DNA of 22,266 bases from CAZNLL01 sp964573885. Its GTDB lineage: Bacteria; Desulfobacterota; DSM-4660; Desulfatiglandales; Desulfatiglandaceae. The first letter of the stretch is position 1. Each line of letters begins with the position of its first letter. The stretch lies in the NCBI GenBank assembly GCA_964573885.1, contig CAZNLL010000058.1, positions 1 through 22,266 on the forward strand. Direction: 5' to 3'. Shown one piece after another: positions 5,831 through 13,300 of the stretch. Made by a program: the position numbers and the translations under genes. The notes beneath the pieces were generated by a model. It did no database searches and was not told where the DNA came from. It saw only the letters and a program-made list of their open reading frames with translations.

Positions 5831-6670
5831 TCAGTCCTTGAGTCCCTTGGCGATATCCAGATACACCTTTCGAATACCCGCCTCAAAGGCTTCCCGATCC
5901 CTGCCCGAGCCGGCCTCACTCGGATCCCACCACCCGATCTGGTTGAAGTGGTCCGCATCCATTTTGTGTACCAACCGGGATTCCTTCCACCGTGCGGACC
6001 GAAAGGAGACGAGCCCGTCGTTTTCCCCTTCCTCCCTTAGGATGATCCGGTAGGGAAACCTAAGGGGCGCAAACACCCGTTTTATGGGCTGCACCCCTGC
6101 AACCGTCTGATAGTTTACGCCGTTATGGCCTTCAAAATCCTCCATCACCCTGTTGAGGCCGTCACAGGCCTTGCGGGTCAAAGCCCTGAAGCCCTCTATA
6201 TCAAGGCCCCACCAGCCCGCACAGGTGATCAAGGCGTTGAAGCGCCTGACCCCCCAATCGGCAAAGGACGTCCCCAAGTGGGGGGTCCCAATGGTGGTAA
6301 GGGAGCGGACCCGCTCCTCCATGCGGTACTCATAAATCATCCACCGGCTGTCAAGACCGCCCATACTGTGGGCGATGATGTGCACATGGCTCCACGTGGT
6401 GAAATGATTTGTCAGGATTTCAAGCTGTCTCCTGAGGTCCCCGGCCCGCTTCTCAAGGCTGGAGGCCCAGCCCACCCGGGCGTGGAAGGCCTCAAACCCA
6501 TGGGAACGCAAAGTGCTCCTGATCTTCCGGAAATAATGAAGACGGTCGTTCTCCTTGTTGTCTTTTGGGAAAAAGGGGTGCACAAGGCCGTCAAAGGGGC
6601 AGATGCCATGTGCCAGGATAATGGGATAGGACGTGGACGCCAAAAGAGCCTCCTCCCGGCCGGTAATCAT
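5831..6670 (-). CDS. Alpha/beta-hydrolase, triacylglycerol lipase-like, no signal peptide
   Basis: A predicted serine hydrolase of the lipase superfamily. The oxyanion-hole strand is YPIILAHGI (15-23), the nucleophile elbow AHSMGG (Ser102), the acid END-GLVS (Asp218) and the base ADHFNQIGW (His241), giving a complete triad in the usual order. The AHSMGGLDSR block and the DHF/HxxxIGW ending are like true lipases of family I, which are normally secreted; here the N-terminus has no signal sequence, so the enzyme is probably cytoplasmic or the substrate differs. It starts 8 nt after the cytochrome b stop and precedes the macrodomain gene, suggesting read-through transcription. The ribosome site is weak. 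Substrate is unknown. Confidence 0.85.
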   Translation of the reverse strand: MITGREEALLASTSYPIILAHGICPFDGLVHPFFPKDNKENDRLHYFRKIRSTLRSHGFEAFHARVGWASSLEKRAGDLRRQLEILTNHFTTWSHVHIIAHSMGGLDSRWMIYEYRMEERVRSLTTIGTPHLGTSFADWGVRRFNALITCAGWWGLDIEGFRALTRKACDGLNRVMEDFEGHNGVNYQTVAGVQPIKRVFAPLRFPYRIILREEGENDGLVSFRSARWKESRLVHKMDADHFNQIGWWDPSEAGSGRDREAFEAGIRKVYLDIAKGLKD

Positions 6671-6678
6671 TTAAGGGC

Positions 6679-7575
6679 TCATGGACTCCACACCATGGCC
6701 CGGACGGTCAAGAACCCGTAAATCAACAAAGACCCCATAATGAGGTAGTGAAAGACCGCCGCACACCAAGGCGGAAAGGCCCCTTTTCCCCCGCCGGAAC
6801 GTGTCCCATGTCCCGCGAACGGGAGCAGGAGCAGCCCCGCCACAAAAAGCCCGGGGATGAAGAGCCCCGCCCAAAAGGGGGGCATGACCCTCAAGAGGCT
6901 CTGAAGCCCCAGGAAAAACCACGGTCCCTTGACCACCTCCATGGGGGCGTCCGGGGGAATGCCCCCGCAGGGCCGGGCCACAAGGGTGTACACACAAAGG
7001 CCCACAAAGGCCACAAGGAGAAATGTCGTGTCCGGCAACCAATCCCGGACATGGGACCGTACAAGATACAGGATCAAGGGAGGCAGGAAGAAACAGTGAT
7101 AGAGATAGGGGAGAAAAAAGAACTCTTCCCCCCGGTCAATAAAGAGGTTTGTCAAACTTTCACCGGCCACGGGGACCCTATCCAGGATATTGGCCAGGAT
7201 CTGGCCCGCAAAAAACCCCTCTTTGTCCCCTTTCAGGATAAATCCGGTAAAGAGGGTCAAGAAACAAATGAAGAGGGATACGATGAGCAGGGTCCATTCC
7301 CGGGGCAGGTACTGGGCATAACGGCGCTTTAGAAAATACTGAAGCGTATGGGCCAGCATGAGGATCACAAAAACCTGGCCTGCACCGTAATGGAATTGTC
7401 TGAAGAACCACCCGAAAGGGACCAGGGAGGTGATTTCCTCCACATTCTGAAACACATTCCCCATGGGGCGATAATAGAAGGTCAGAACGATTCCGGAAAG
7501 GAGACACAGGATCAGGCAGGAGAAACCCAGCCTGGGCAGGGCTATGGAGACCTTGTGACCCATTTTGGCGGACAT
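6679..7575 (-). CDS. Cytochrome b (b6-type) of a Rieske/cytochrome b quinol oxidoreductase
   Basis: Membrane subunit expected to oxidise menaquinol together with the Rieske protein encoded upstream. From the ATG at 7575, four heme-ligand histidines are seen at 62, 76, 160 and 175. The spacings of 14 and 15 match cytochrome b6 rather than mitochondrial-type b (14 and 14). The first helices carry HYGAGQVFVILMLAH and YHCFFLPPLILYLVRSH. The C-terminal part has the subunit IV-like block VVKGPWFFLGLQSLLR and WAGLFIPGLFVAGLLLLPF, so b6 and IV portions appear joined in one 298-aa chain. A GTG at 7599 would add 8 residues; neither start has a good ribosome site. A 245-bp repeat separates it from the Rieske gene. 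No cytochrome c gene is adjacent. Confidence 0.88.
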   Translation of the reverse strand: MSAKMGHKVSIALPRLGFSCLILCLLSGIVLTFYYRPMGNVFQNVEEITSLVPFGWFFRQFHYGAGQVFVILMLAHTLQYFLKRRYAQYLPREWTLLIVSLFICFLTLFTGFILKGDKEGFFAGQILANILDRVPVAGESLTNLFIDRGEEFFFLPYLYHCFFLPPLILYLVRSHVRDWLPDTTFLLVAFVGLCVYTLVARPCGGIPPDAPMEVVKGPWFFLGLQSLLRVMPPFWAGLFIPGLFVAGLLLLPFAGHGTRSGGGKGAFPPWCAAVFHYLIMGSLLIYGFLTVRAMVWSP

Positions 7576-7595
7576 CAAGATAATCCCGTTCCGTG

Positions 7596-7608
7596 ACACC
7601 TTAGGTGT
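7596..7608. promoter_or_regulatory. Palindrome upstream of cytochrome b
   Basis: ACACCT-T-AGGTGT is a perfect 6-bp-arm inverted repeat just upstream of the cytochrome b ATG, overlapping the alternative GTG start. It could be an operator or mRNA structure; no regulator is identified. Confidence 0.3.
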
Positions 7609-7623
7609 TTCCAGTCCTTGTGA

Positions 7624-7868
7624 GGATCATGACCTCCTTTCTGGCGTGACTGGCGGGAAGGCTTCGTCTTTTCTTTGCCTTCGCTTCGCTCGGCGCAGGC
7701 CCACCCCTTCGGGGCGGGTTCCCGGTTTCCAGGTTTATCCATGGGGGAAACCCCTGGCCCCGAGCGGGAGCGAGGGGAACAGCGGGAGGGGGCAGAACTC
7801 CCCCGTGGATAAACCGTAGAAAAGACCAGCCTGGGAGACTCGGAACTAAAGAAAGGAGGTCATGGTCC
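7624..7868. repeat. 245-bp palindromic (MITE-like) intergenic element
   Basis: The outer ends 7624-7642 and 7850-7868 are inverted repeats matching at 18 of 19 bases. Each reads AGAAAGGAGGTCATG outward, like a ribosome site plus ATG. An inner pair, 7732-7747 and 7800-7815, matches at 15 of 16 bases around a 52-nt GC-rich loop. A further small hairpin lies near 7701-7718. No transposase is encoded. This fills the 323-nt gap between the Rieske and cytochrome b genes, where I see no credible gene; the open frames there are low-complexity products of the repeat. Confidence 0.6.
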
Positions 7869-7898
7869 GGTTTCATAGAACTAAATGATACCCCGTTC

Positions 7899-8333
7899 CT
7901 AAAGATTTAGGATTGCCACCATATCCTTGTTGCCCTTAACCGACAGGGGCAGCCTCTGGAGATCTTTCTCGGCCGGGCCTGAAAGCCACTTCCCTGACAG
8001 GGCGAACACACTCCTATGGCAGGGACAACGGAACCTCTTCGAAGGTTCATCATAGTTCAGGATACAGCCCAGGTGGGTGCACCGGGCCGAGAGGGCGTAA
8101 TAGCCGGCCTCCTCCCTGACCAGAAACACCCCCTCCTTAAAGGTCACCTGAGCGAGCTGTTCATCCGGATGGAAGGTGACAGGCCGTTGTCTTTTCTTCC
8201 TGAAGCTCATAAAGGAGAGGACCGGATAGACCAGCACCAGGGTCCCCAAACCACAGAGCACCCACCAGAGCACCCCTCTCCTCGCCTCCCTGTCCGTTTC
8301 TTCCGGGCCTGTAAGACGCACCCCTTTGTTCAA
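7899..8333 (-). CDS. Rieske [2Fe-2S] protein
   Basis: High-potential electron carrier of a cytochrome bc/b6f-type complex, receiving an electron from quinol at the outer side of the membrane. A single membrane helix (about 20-43, VLWWVLCGLGTLVLVYPVL) anchors the soluble domain. Cluster ligands are CTHLGC (85-90) and CPCHRS (103-108); the usual glycine after the second histidine is arginine here. The proline loop GPAEKDL follows. The start chosen is TTG at 8333, directly after AAAAGGAGG, because the predicted promoter starts transcription near 8377, downstream of the longer GTG start at 8402. The encoded 144 aa are short but complete. Cytochrome b follows after the palindromic repeat. Confidence 0.92.
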   Translation of the reverse strand: MNKGVRLTGPEETDREARRGVLWWVLCGLGTLVLVYPVLSFMSFRKKRQRPVTFHPDEQLAQVTFKEGVFLVREEAGYYALSARCTHLGCILNYDEPSKRFRCPCHRSVFALSGKWLSGPAEKDLQRLPLSVKGNKDMVAILNL

Positions 8334-8383
8334 GATGCCTCCTTTTCTCTCCTGACCGGCTCGCACGACGCCGGTCACGGGGT

Positions 8384-8412
8384 AGTGTAAAAGGCCCCGC
8401 ACACCCTGTCAA
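8384..8412 (-). promoter_or_regulatory. Strong predicted sigma70 promoter for Rieske/cytochrome b operon
   Basis: On the minus strand TTGACA (8412-8407), exactly 17 nt, then TACACT (8389-8384; 5 of 6). The predicted start near 8377 gives a leader of about 44 nt to the TTG start of the Rieske gene and rules against a start at 8402. It is divergent from the promoter at 8466. Confidence 0.65.
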
Positions 8413-8465
8413 GAAAAGGCCTGGTACCCCTGCCGTTTTTCGGAGGCCGGGATCCCTTTTTCCCG

Positions 8466-8493
8466 TTGACAAAAACAAAGCTTCCACACTAAT
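8466..8493 (+). promoter_or_regulatory. Predicted promoter for the 150-aa protein gene
   Basis: TTGACA at 8466-8471, a 16-nt spacer and ACTAAT at 8488-8493 (4 of 6). It is about 30 nt upstream of the first ATG at 8522 and divergent from the Rieske promoter. Confidence 0.45.
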
Positions 8494-8521
8494 TTTTCTT
8501 AGGGCCTCCTGCCCGGGGAAC

Positions 8522-8974
8522 ATGCGCCGAAAGCACCGGGTGGGGGGGAGATACAAAGCCGTAGGGATGATGATCGATATGGATACCATCGTGGAACTCA
8601 TCGGGAAGGAGCCCTTTAAGTGGCTTTCAAGTCACTTTGACAAACGAACGTCTCTCAAGGATATCCCGGACCAGATCCTGGATGCCTTGGCCGCCCTGGA
8701 TATCACCTTGAGAAATTACGGTCGGGACAAAAACGCGGTCACCTGCATCGCTCTCCTTACCTTTGCCTATAAGATGGCGGGCAAGGCCCAAAAGGCCCCT
8801 TTCGGCCCCAAGGACATGCTCCTCTTAAAGGTGCTGGCAAAAGAAGAGGCCACGAGGCGGCGGCAGGGGTCCCGCCCCTCCGACGGTCTCTGGAAGGCCC
8901 CCCTTTTTCAACTCATCACCGGCGAGGTGGGAGAACGGATCAGGACCCTTCCCACCATGAACAGCCCCCTTTAG
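8522..8974 (+). CDS. Uncharacterised 150-aa protein
   Basis: I do not recognise the family. The frame is open for 150 codons, has the GC-rich third positions of its neighbours, and has its own predicted promoter. The product appears mostly helical and soluble, with no signal peptide, membrane helix or metal motif. A middle segment (DQILDALAALDITLRNYG) looks amphipathic, and a basic stretch (EEATRRRQGSR) lies near 119-129. The start is either ATG 8522, preceded by GGGGAAC, or the tandem ATGs at 8567/8570 after GTAGGG. A perfect 12-bp palindrome, GCCGTGCACGGC, begins at the last base of the stop codon. It may be transcribed with the lipid genes downstream or alone. Confidence 0.7.
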   Translation: MRRKHRVGGRYKAVGMMIDMDTIVELIGKEPFKWLSSHFDKRTSLKDIPDQILDALAALDITLRNYGRDKNAVTCIALLTFAYKMAGKAQKAPFGPKDMLLLKVLAKEEATRRRQGSRPSDGLWKAPLFQLITGEVGERIRTLPTMNSPL

Positions 8975-9016
8975 CCGTGCACGGCCTTCACCCCCCATGC
9001 CCACCCCCCGCATGAT

Positions 9017-9095
9017 CCAAAATCTTTCGTCAAAATCCTCGATGGACAATGATAATAAATGATTTTGGACACTCCCTGGGCACCAGGATCAGGGT
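9017..9095. repeat. Dispersed repeat block U, copy 1, with Fur-box-like core
   Basis: This block resembles 16783-16855 in the same plus-strand orientation. The shared core ATCCTCGA..GACAATGATAATAAATGAT is followed by TTG, CCCTGG and CACCAG segments. The 19 bases 9045-9063 are identical to 16805-16823 and match the classical Fur-box 19-mer at 13 of 19 positions (11 of the first 12). It lies in the 267-nt gap before the phosphatidyltransferase gene; the gap otherwise holds block V and an operator-like palindrome. Confidence 0.65.
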
Positions 9096-9113
9096 TGTCA
9101 ACCATTTTGACAA
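9095..9113. promoter_or_regulatory. Operator-like inverted repeat over a possible -35 box
   Basis: TTGTCAA-CCATT-TTGACAA is a perfect 7-bp inverted repeat. The right arm contains TTGACA (9107-9112), a possible -35 for the downstream gene; the matching -10 (TAAGCT at 9130) is weak. A repressor site over the promoter is possible. Confidence 0.4.
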
Positions 9114-9155
9114 GCCATGAAGCCTCTGATAAGCTATCTCCATCCATAACCGGAT

Positions 9156-9197
9156 TGGAAACACGCCTGTGCCCGAAATTCATTTATGGACGGGCAC
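9156..9197 (+). repeat. Dispersed repeat block V, copy 1, with hairpin
   Basis: Forty-two bases that match the minus strand of 16757-16716 at 35 positions. GTGCCCG (9169-9175) and CGGGCAC (9191-9197) form a 7-bp stem; in the other copy the two changes in the 3' arm convert pairs to G-U, so pairing survives. It lies 44 nt before the phosphatidyltransferase ATG. Confidence 0.6.
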
Positions 9198-9241
9198 GGG
9201 CCGTGGGATTCAGGCCCCTCGCCGCAGGAGAAGAACATGTC

Positions 9242-9916
9242 ATGAGGACATTGCAGTTTGAGTTTTTAAGTAATAAAAACCGCGAGAGGTATCTGCGCAT
9301 TATTTCGCCTGTGGGACACTTTTTGGGCCGCCTGGGAATCCACCCCAATGTCCTGTCCGTCACCGGGCTGATCCTCAGCGCCTTGGCCGGCCTGGTCTTC
9401 AGTACCGGTTCCTTTTTTTGGGGGGCGTGGGTAGTGGTGCTGGCCGGGACCTGCGACGCCCTGGACGGCACCCTGGCCAGGGAAACCAACAAGGCCTCTA
9501 AGTTTGGGGCCTTTTTCGACAGCATCCTGGACAGGTTTGGTGAAATCCTGATCTTTCTGGGACTGGCCTGGCACTTCTCCGGGGGGGGCGTATTTCTCGA
9601 AGGGGGAAAGGTCTCGGCGGGCCAAAGTCCCGTAGCGGTCTTGCTCATCGTCCTGGCCATTACGGGCTCCATCATGGTAAGCTACACCAGGGCCAGGGCC
9701 GAGGGCCTGGGGCTTACCTGCAATGTGGGCTTCATGCAGCGCCCCGAGCGCATCACCCTGCTGGTGATCGGGGCCCTCCTGGGATCTATTCCCCTCATAG
9801 GCGGCATCCTGATCAAGGTGACCCTGCTGGTCCTTGCCGTGCTCTCCAATTTTACGGCCTTACAAAGAATCGTCCATGTGAGGAACCAGCTTCTCAGAGA
9901 AAGTCATTCCCAATGA
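9242..9916 (+). CDS. CDP-alcohol phosphatidyltransferase
   Basis: Integral membrane enzyme that joins a CDP-diacylglycerol-type donor to an alcohol acceptor, making a phospholipid or its phosphate. The full family signature is present: D72-x2-D75-G76-x2-A79-R80-x8-G89-x3-D93-x3-D97. About six hydrophobic helices follow or precede it. The stretch VSYTRARAEGLGLTCNVGFMQRPER (147-171) resembles inositol-phosphate-phosphatidyltransferase-like members, but acceptor choice cannot be settled by eye. The ATG at 9242 follows AGGAGAAGAA. The frame is open back to 9059, but that would translate the dispersed repeats. The stop overlaps the NUDIX start by ATGA, starting a coupled three-gene lipid cluster. 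Confidence 0.9.
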   Translation: MRTLQFEFLSNKNRERYLRIISPVGHFLGRLGIHPNVLSVTGLILSALAGLVFSTGSFFWGAWVVVLAGTCDALDGTLARETNKASKFGAFFDSILDRFGEILIFLGLAWHFSGGGVFLEGGKVSAGQSPVAVLLIVLAITGSIMVSYTRARAEGLGLTCNVGFMQRPERITLLVIGALLGSIPLIGGILIKVTLLVLAVLSNFTALQRIVHVRNQLLRESHSQ

Positions 9917-10374
9917 AAACACACCTTATTTGCCCCCATTGCGGAAAGGTGGTGGAAAAATACCGGAATCCCTTTCCCACCGTTGACATTATCATCCAGC
10001 TCCATTCCCCTCAACCTGAAGGGCAAAGCAACGAGCCGGGTATCGTACTCATTGAGAGGAAAAATCCTCCTTATGGGTGGGCCCTGCCGGGAGGGTTTGT
10101 GGACTACGGGGAAACACTGGAAGCCGCGGCCGTGAGGGAGGCCCGGGAAGAGACCTCTTTGGAGGCGACCCTCCTCTACCAGCTCGGGGCCTACTCGGAC
10201 CCCGCGAGAGATCCCAGGCACCACAGTATTTCCGTGGTCTTTGTGGCCACGGCCACGGGAGCGCCCCGGGCCGCCGATGATGCCAAGAATCTCGGCATTT
10301 TCCATGCCGGATCCCTCCCCCGGGGCCTGGCTTTTGACCACGGGTCCATCCTTCGAGACTATTTCGGAAAATGA
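9913..10374 (+). CDS. NUDIX hydrolase with N-terminal CxxC
   Basis: Predicted Mg-dependent nucleoside diphosphate-X pyrophosphatase. The Nudix box runs from G61 to L83 (G-x5-E67-x7-R75-E76-A-R-E79-E80-T-S-L) with the usual G replaced by Ser82. WALPGGFVDYGE (56-67) is typical of ADP-ribose or ADP-sugar type enzymes. A CPHC pair at 7-10 near the N-terminus hints at half a zinc site. The ATG overlaps the preceding stop and its own TGA overlaps the next ATG (both ATGA), so it is translated as part of the lipid cluster. Activity on CDP-alcohol or NDP by-products would fit the context but is only inference. Confidence 0.92.
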   Translation: MKTHLICPHCGKVVEKYRNPFPTVDIIIQLHSPQPEGQSNEPGIVLIERKNPPYGWALPGGFVDYGETLEAAAVREAREETSLEATLLYQLGAYSDPARDPRHHSISVVFVATATGAPRAADDAKNLGIFHAGSLPRGLAFDHGSILRDYFGK

Positions 10375-13300
10375 TCTCCAAGCGAATCTGGACCATTTTT
10401 TTGCCCCTCTTCCTCTTTTTCCTCCTCTTGGTTGGAGGCCTTCTGTTCCTGAACAGCCTCATTCAAAACCCCTCTTTTCAGCAATATCTCCTGGCCCGCA
10501 TCTCCCATGCGGTGGGCTACCAAATCCGGACAGGGCCTATGGAGTTCAGTTTCTGGCACGGTATCGGCGTTAGCGCCCCCGCATTGGAGGCCAAATCCTC
10601 CACCGGATCAGTGGACCTCACCGCGTCGCGGGTCAAGATCACTTTGGATGCCACCGAATTGATCCACAAACGCATTGTCCCCACCCGGGTCTTTCTCCTC
10701 GAGCCCAAAATAGAACTCTCCCTCAAAAAGGGGCCAGACCCCTCCAGGTCCCATAATCTCAAACAAATGGTGGGACGGGGCCTGGCGGTCCTTCCGGCCT
10801 TGTCCATGGAAAAGGGGCAGGTCCTGGTCAAGGACTATCCCTTTGCCTTTAAAAGGCTCTTTCTCAGCTCTTATCCCAAAGGGCAGGACCCCGTCACGGT
10901 CCAGATCAGCCTGCGGGGGGACCTCTGTTACCGGGGAGAAGAGGCCCCTTTCATCCTCCGGGGCCACATGGTCGGTGAGAGGCCGGGCCAGGGTCCTCCC
11001 TCGGCCCATTTCGCCCTGGAGGCCCCCAGGATCCCTTTCAAGTGGATTCCAAAGACGGAAGAGCTGTGTTTCAAAGAGGGCTACGGACAGGCCAAGATCA
11101 CCATGAAGGGCACCTTGAAGGGGCCCCTGTCGGCCCGGGGAAAAATCCTCTCCAAGGATCTCGTCTTCACCCTCACCGATGACGGACAGACCAAGACCTT
11201 TTCCCCGACGCCCCTCGGGGTGGACTTCAAAACCCTGTATGCCCGGGCAGGCTCGCTCGTCACCTCGGCCACCTGTGTTGGTCCCGGCTTTTCCCTGGAC
11301 GTGGCAGGGACCCTCAACCTCAGGGACCGGGCCAACCCACACCTCGACCTTAAGGTCAAGGCCCCTCCCATGGCGCTCAAGACCTTTAAAGGCCTTTTCC
11401 CTTCCCCCCTGGTGCCCTGGTGGATGGAAGGCGTTCTTTTTCCCCTCCTCACAGGGGGCCGGGTCGCTGTGGAGCGTTTTTCCCTCAACGGGACGATCCA
11501 GGAGATCGAACATCTGGACCGGCCCGAGAATAAAGGGGCCCTCTGCATGAAACTGGCCTGGGAGGACATCGAGGTCTTACGGGACGGAGGGGGCCTTCCC
11601 TTCACCGGGGTGTCCGGGCATCTGTCACTGGAACAGGGGGACCTCTCTATCACCCAGATCAAGGGAAGTTCCGGGAGTTCCGCCCTGTCCGATGCCTCCT
11701 TGACCGTGCCGGACCTCTTTTCCAAGGCCCCCCTCTTCAAGACCTCCGTACAGGGCCGCTTCGACCTCCAGGACCTTATGAAGCAGACCCACACCACCCT
11801 CCTGCCCGGCTCCGTGCGCCGGATCATCCCCAACCTTGAAACCCTGGAGGGACAATTAGAGGCCCGGGTGGCCGTGGACTACAAGTCCACCTGGAAGCAC
11901 CCCGAGCTCCAGCAGGGAACCTTCAGCCTTACCGGATGCACTTTCAGCCACAAGGATCTGGCCTTGCCCCTCCGCCTGGAACACGGGGAAATTGAACTGC
12001 ACGGGAAAGGGGCCAATCATTTCCGCGGCAACGGTCAGTGGGGTCATTCTCCCATCCGGATTTCAGGTTCCCTTTCAAAAGACTGGAAGAAAATCCAGGC
12101 CCAGTTAGAGGGAAGGGCGGATATGAACCAGATCGTCCCCCGTTTGCCTGAAAACACCCCTCTGCCCTTGACCTTTCAGGAGCCCCTGAAATACCAATTC
12201 TCCGCATCCCTTACCAGAGACCGGTGCACCTTTCTGGGCGAGGTCTTCCTGGGGGGTGTGGCGGTGAAGGGGACGGCCTTTTCCACGGCTTCTTTCGGAA
12301 AAAAAGACAAGATCGTTTTCCATGTCGACCTTGAGCCCCAAAAGACCCTTCATGTCAAAAGGGCCGCATGTAACCTGGGCCAATCCCTGCTGGAGGTCTC
12401 GGGTTCGTGGGATCTAAAAGATAAGGAGAACTTTACCCTCAAGGCCTCCACGCCCAAGATGGACCTGGAAGACCTGGGGCTTTCCTGCCAGGGGCTCCAG
12501 GGGCCTGCAAGGGGAACGGTTTCCTGCAATGCCGAGGCCCGGGTGTCTCTGGGGCAATCGGAAAAGACCACCATCAAGGGAGAGGTGGAGGCACATGGCC
12601 TGGAACTGGTTCTAAAGGGACTTCCCTCTCCAGTAACCAACGGCCGTTTCAAGGCCACCTTTTCCGAAAAAAAGGCCTCCATCGACTACATTAACGCAAA
12701 CCTGGGCCAAAGCCCCATCCAGATCCAAGGCGACCTCCAGGGCTGGGACGGGGTTCAGGGAAAGGTGGTGGTCCGTTCAAAGGACCTCCATATCTCGGAC
12801 CTCGTAAAGGACCTTTCCTCCCCGGTCTCCCCGCAAACCGCGAAAGCGCCGGGCCGGTTTATGGAACAAACCCATGTCCGTTTCAATGCCGTGGTGGAAA
12901 AGGGGGTCTGGAAAAAATTCCCCTACGGGCCCCTCGAGACCGTAGGCGCCTTTCGCGCCGGTGATTTTTACTTTGATCGCCTTCAGGTGCACACCCCTTA
13001 TGGAACCGTATGGGCCAAGGGTCACATCAAGCGGGGGACAGACGCCCACATGCTCTTTTCAACCCATTTCAAGGTGACCGGCCAGTCCGTCAAAGAACTC
13101 CTTCAAAGCCTCGGGATCAAAGAGAGGCATGTGGAAGGCCGCGTCACCATGGAAGGTCTCCTTTACATGAAGGGCAGGAACCGGGAGGAGCTCATCTCGA
13201 GCCTCACGGGAAATGCCAACCTGCTCCTGGAAAAGGGGATCATCTGGAAGTCCCACCTTATTTTCAAGGTCCTTGAATTCCTGAGTATCCAGAAAATCTT

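Noticed and set aside
7601..7876. Minus-strand 91-codon frame between Rieske and cytochrome b
   Set aside because: Its codons are set by the nested palindromic repeat and the product is low-complexity.
8334..8402. Longer GTG start for the Rieske protein
   Set aside because: It lies upstream of the predicted transcription start near 8377, and the AAAAGGAGG site points to the TTG at 8333.
9059..9241. 61-residue extension of the phosphatidyltransferase
   Set aside because: It would translate repeat blocks U and V; the ATG at 9242 has a ribosome site and begins at the normal family N-terminus.
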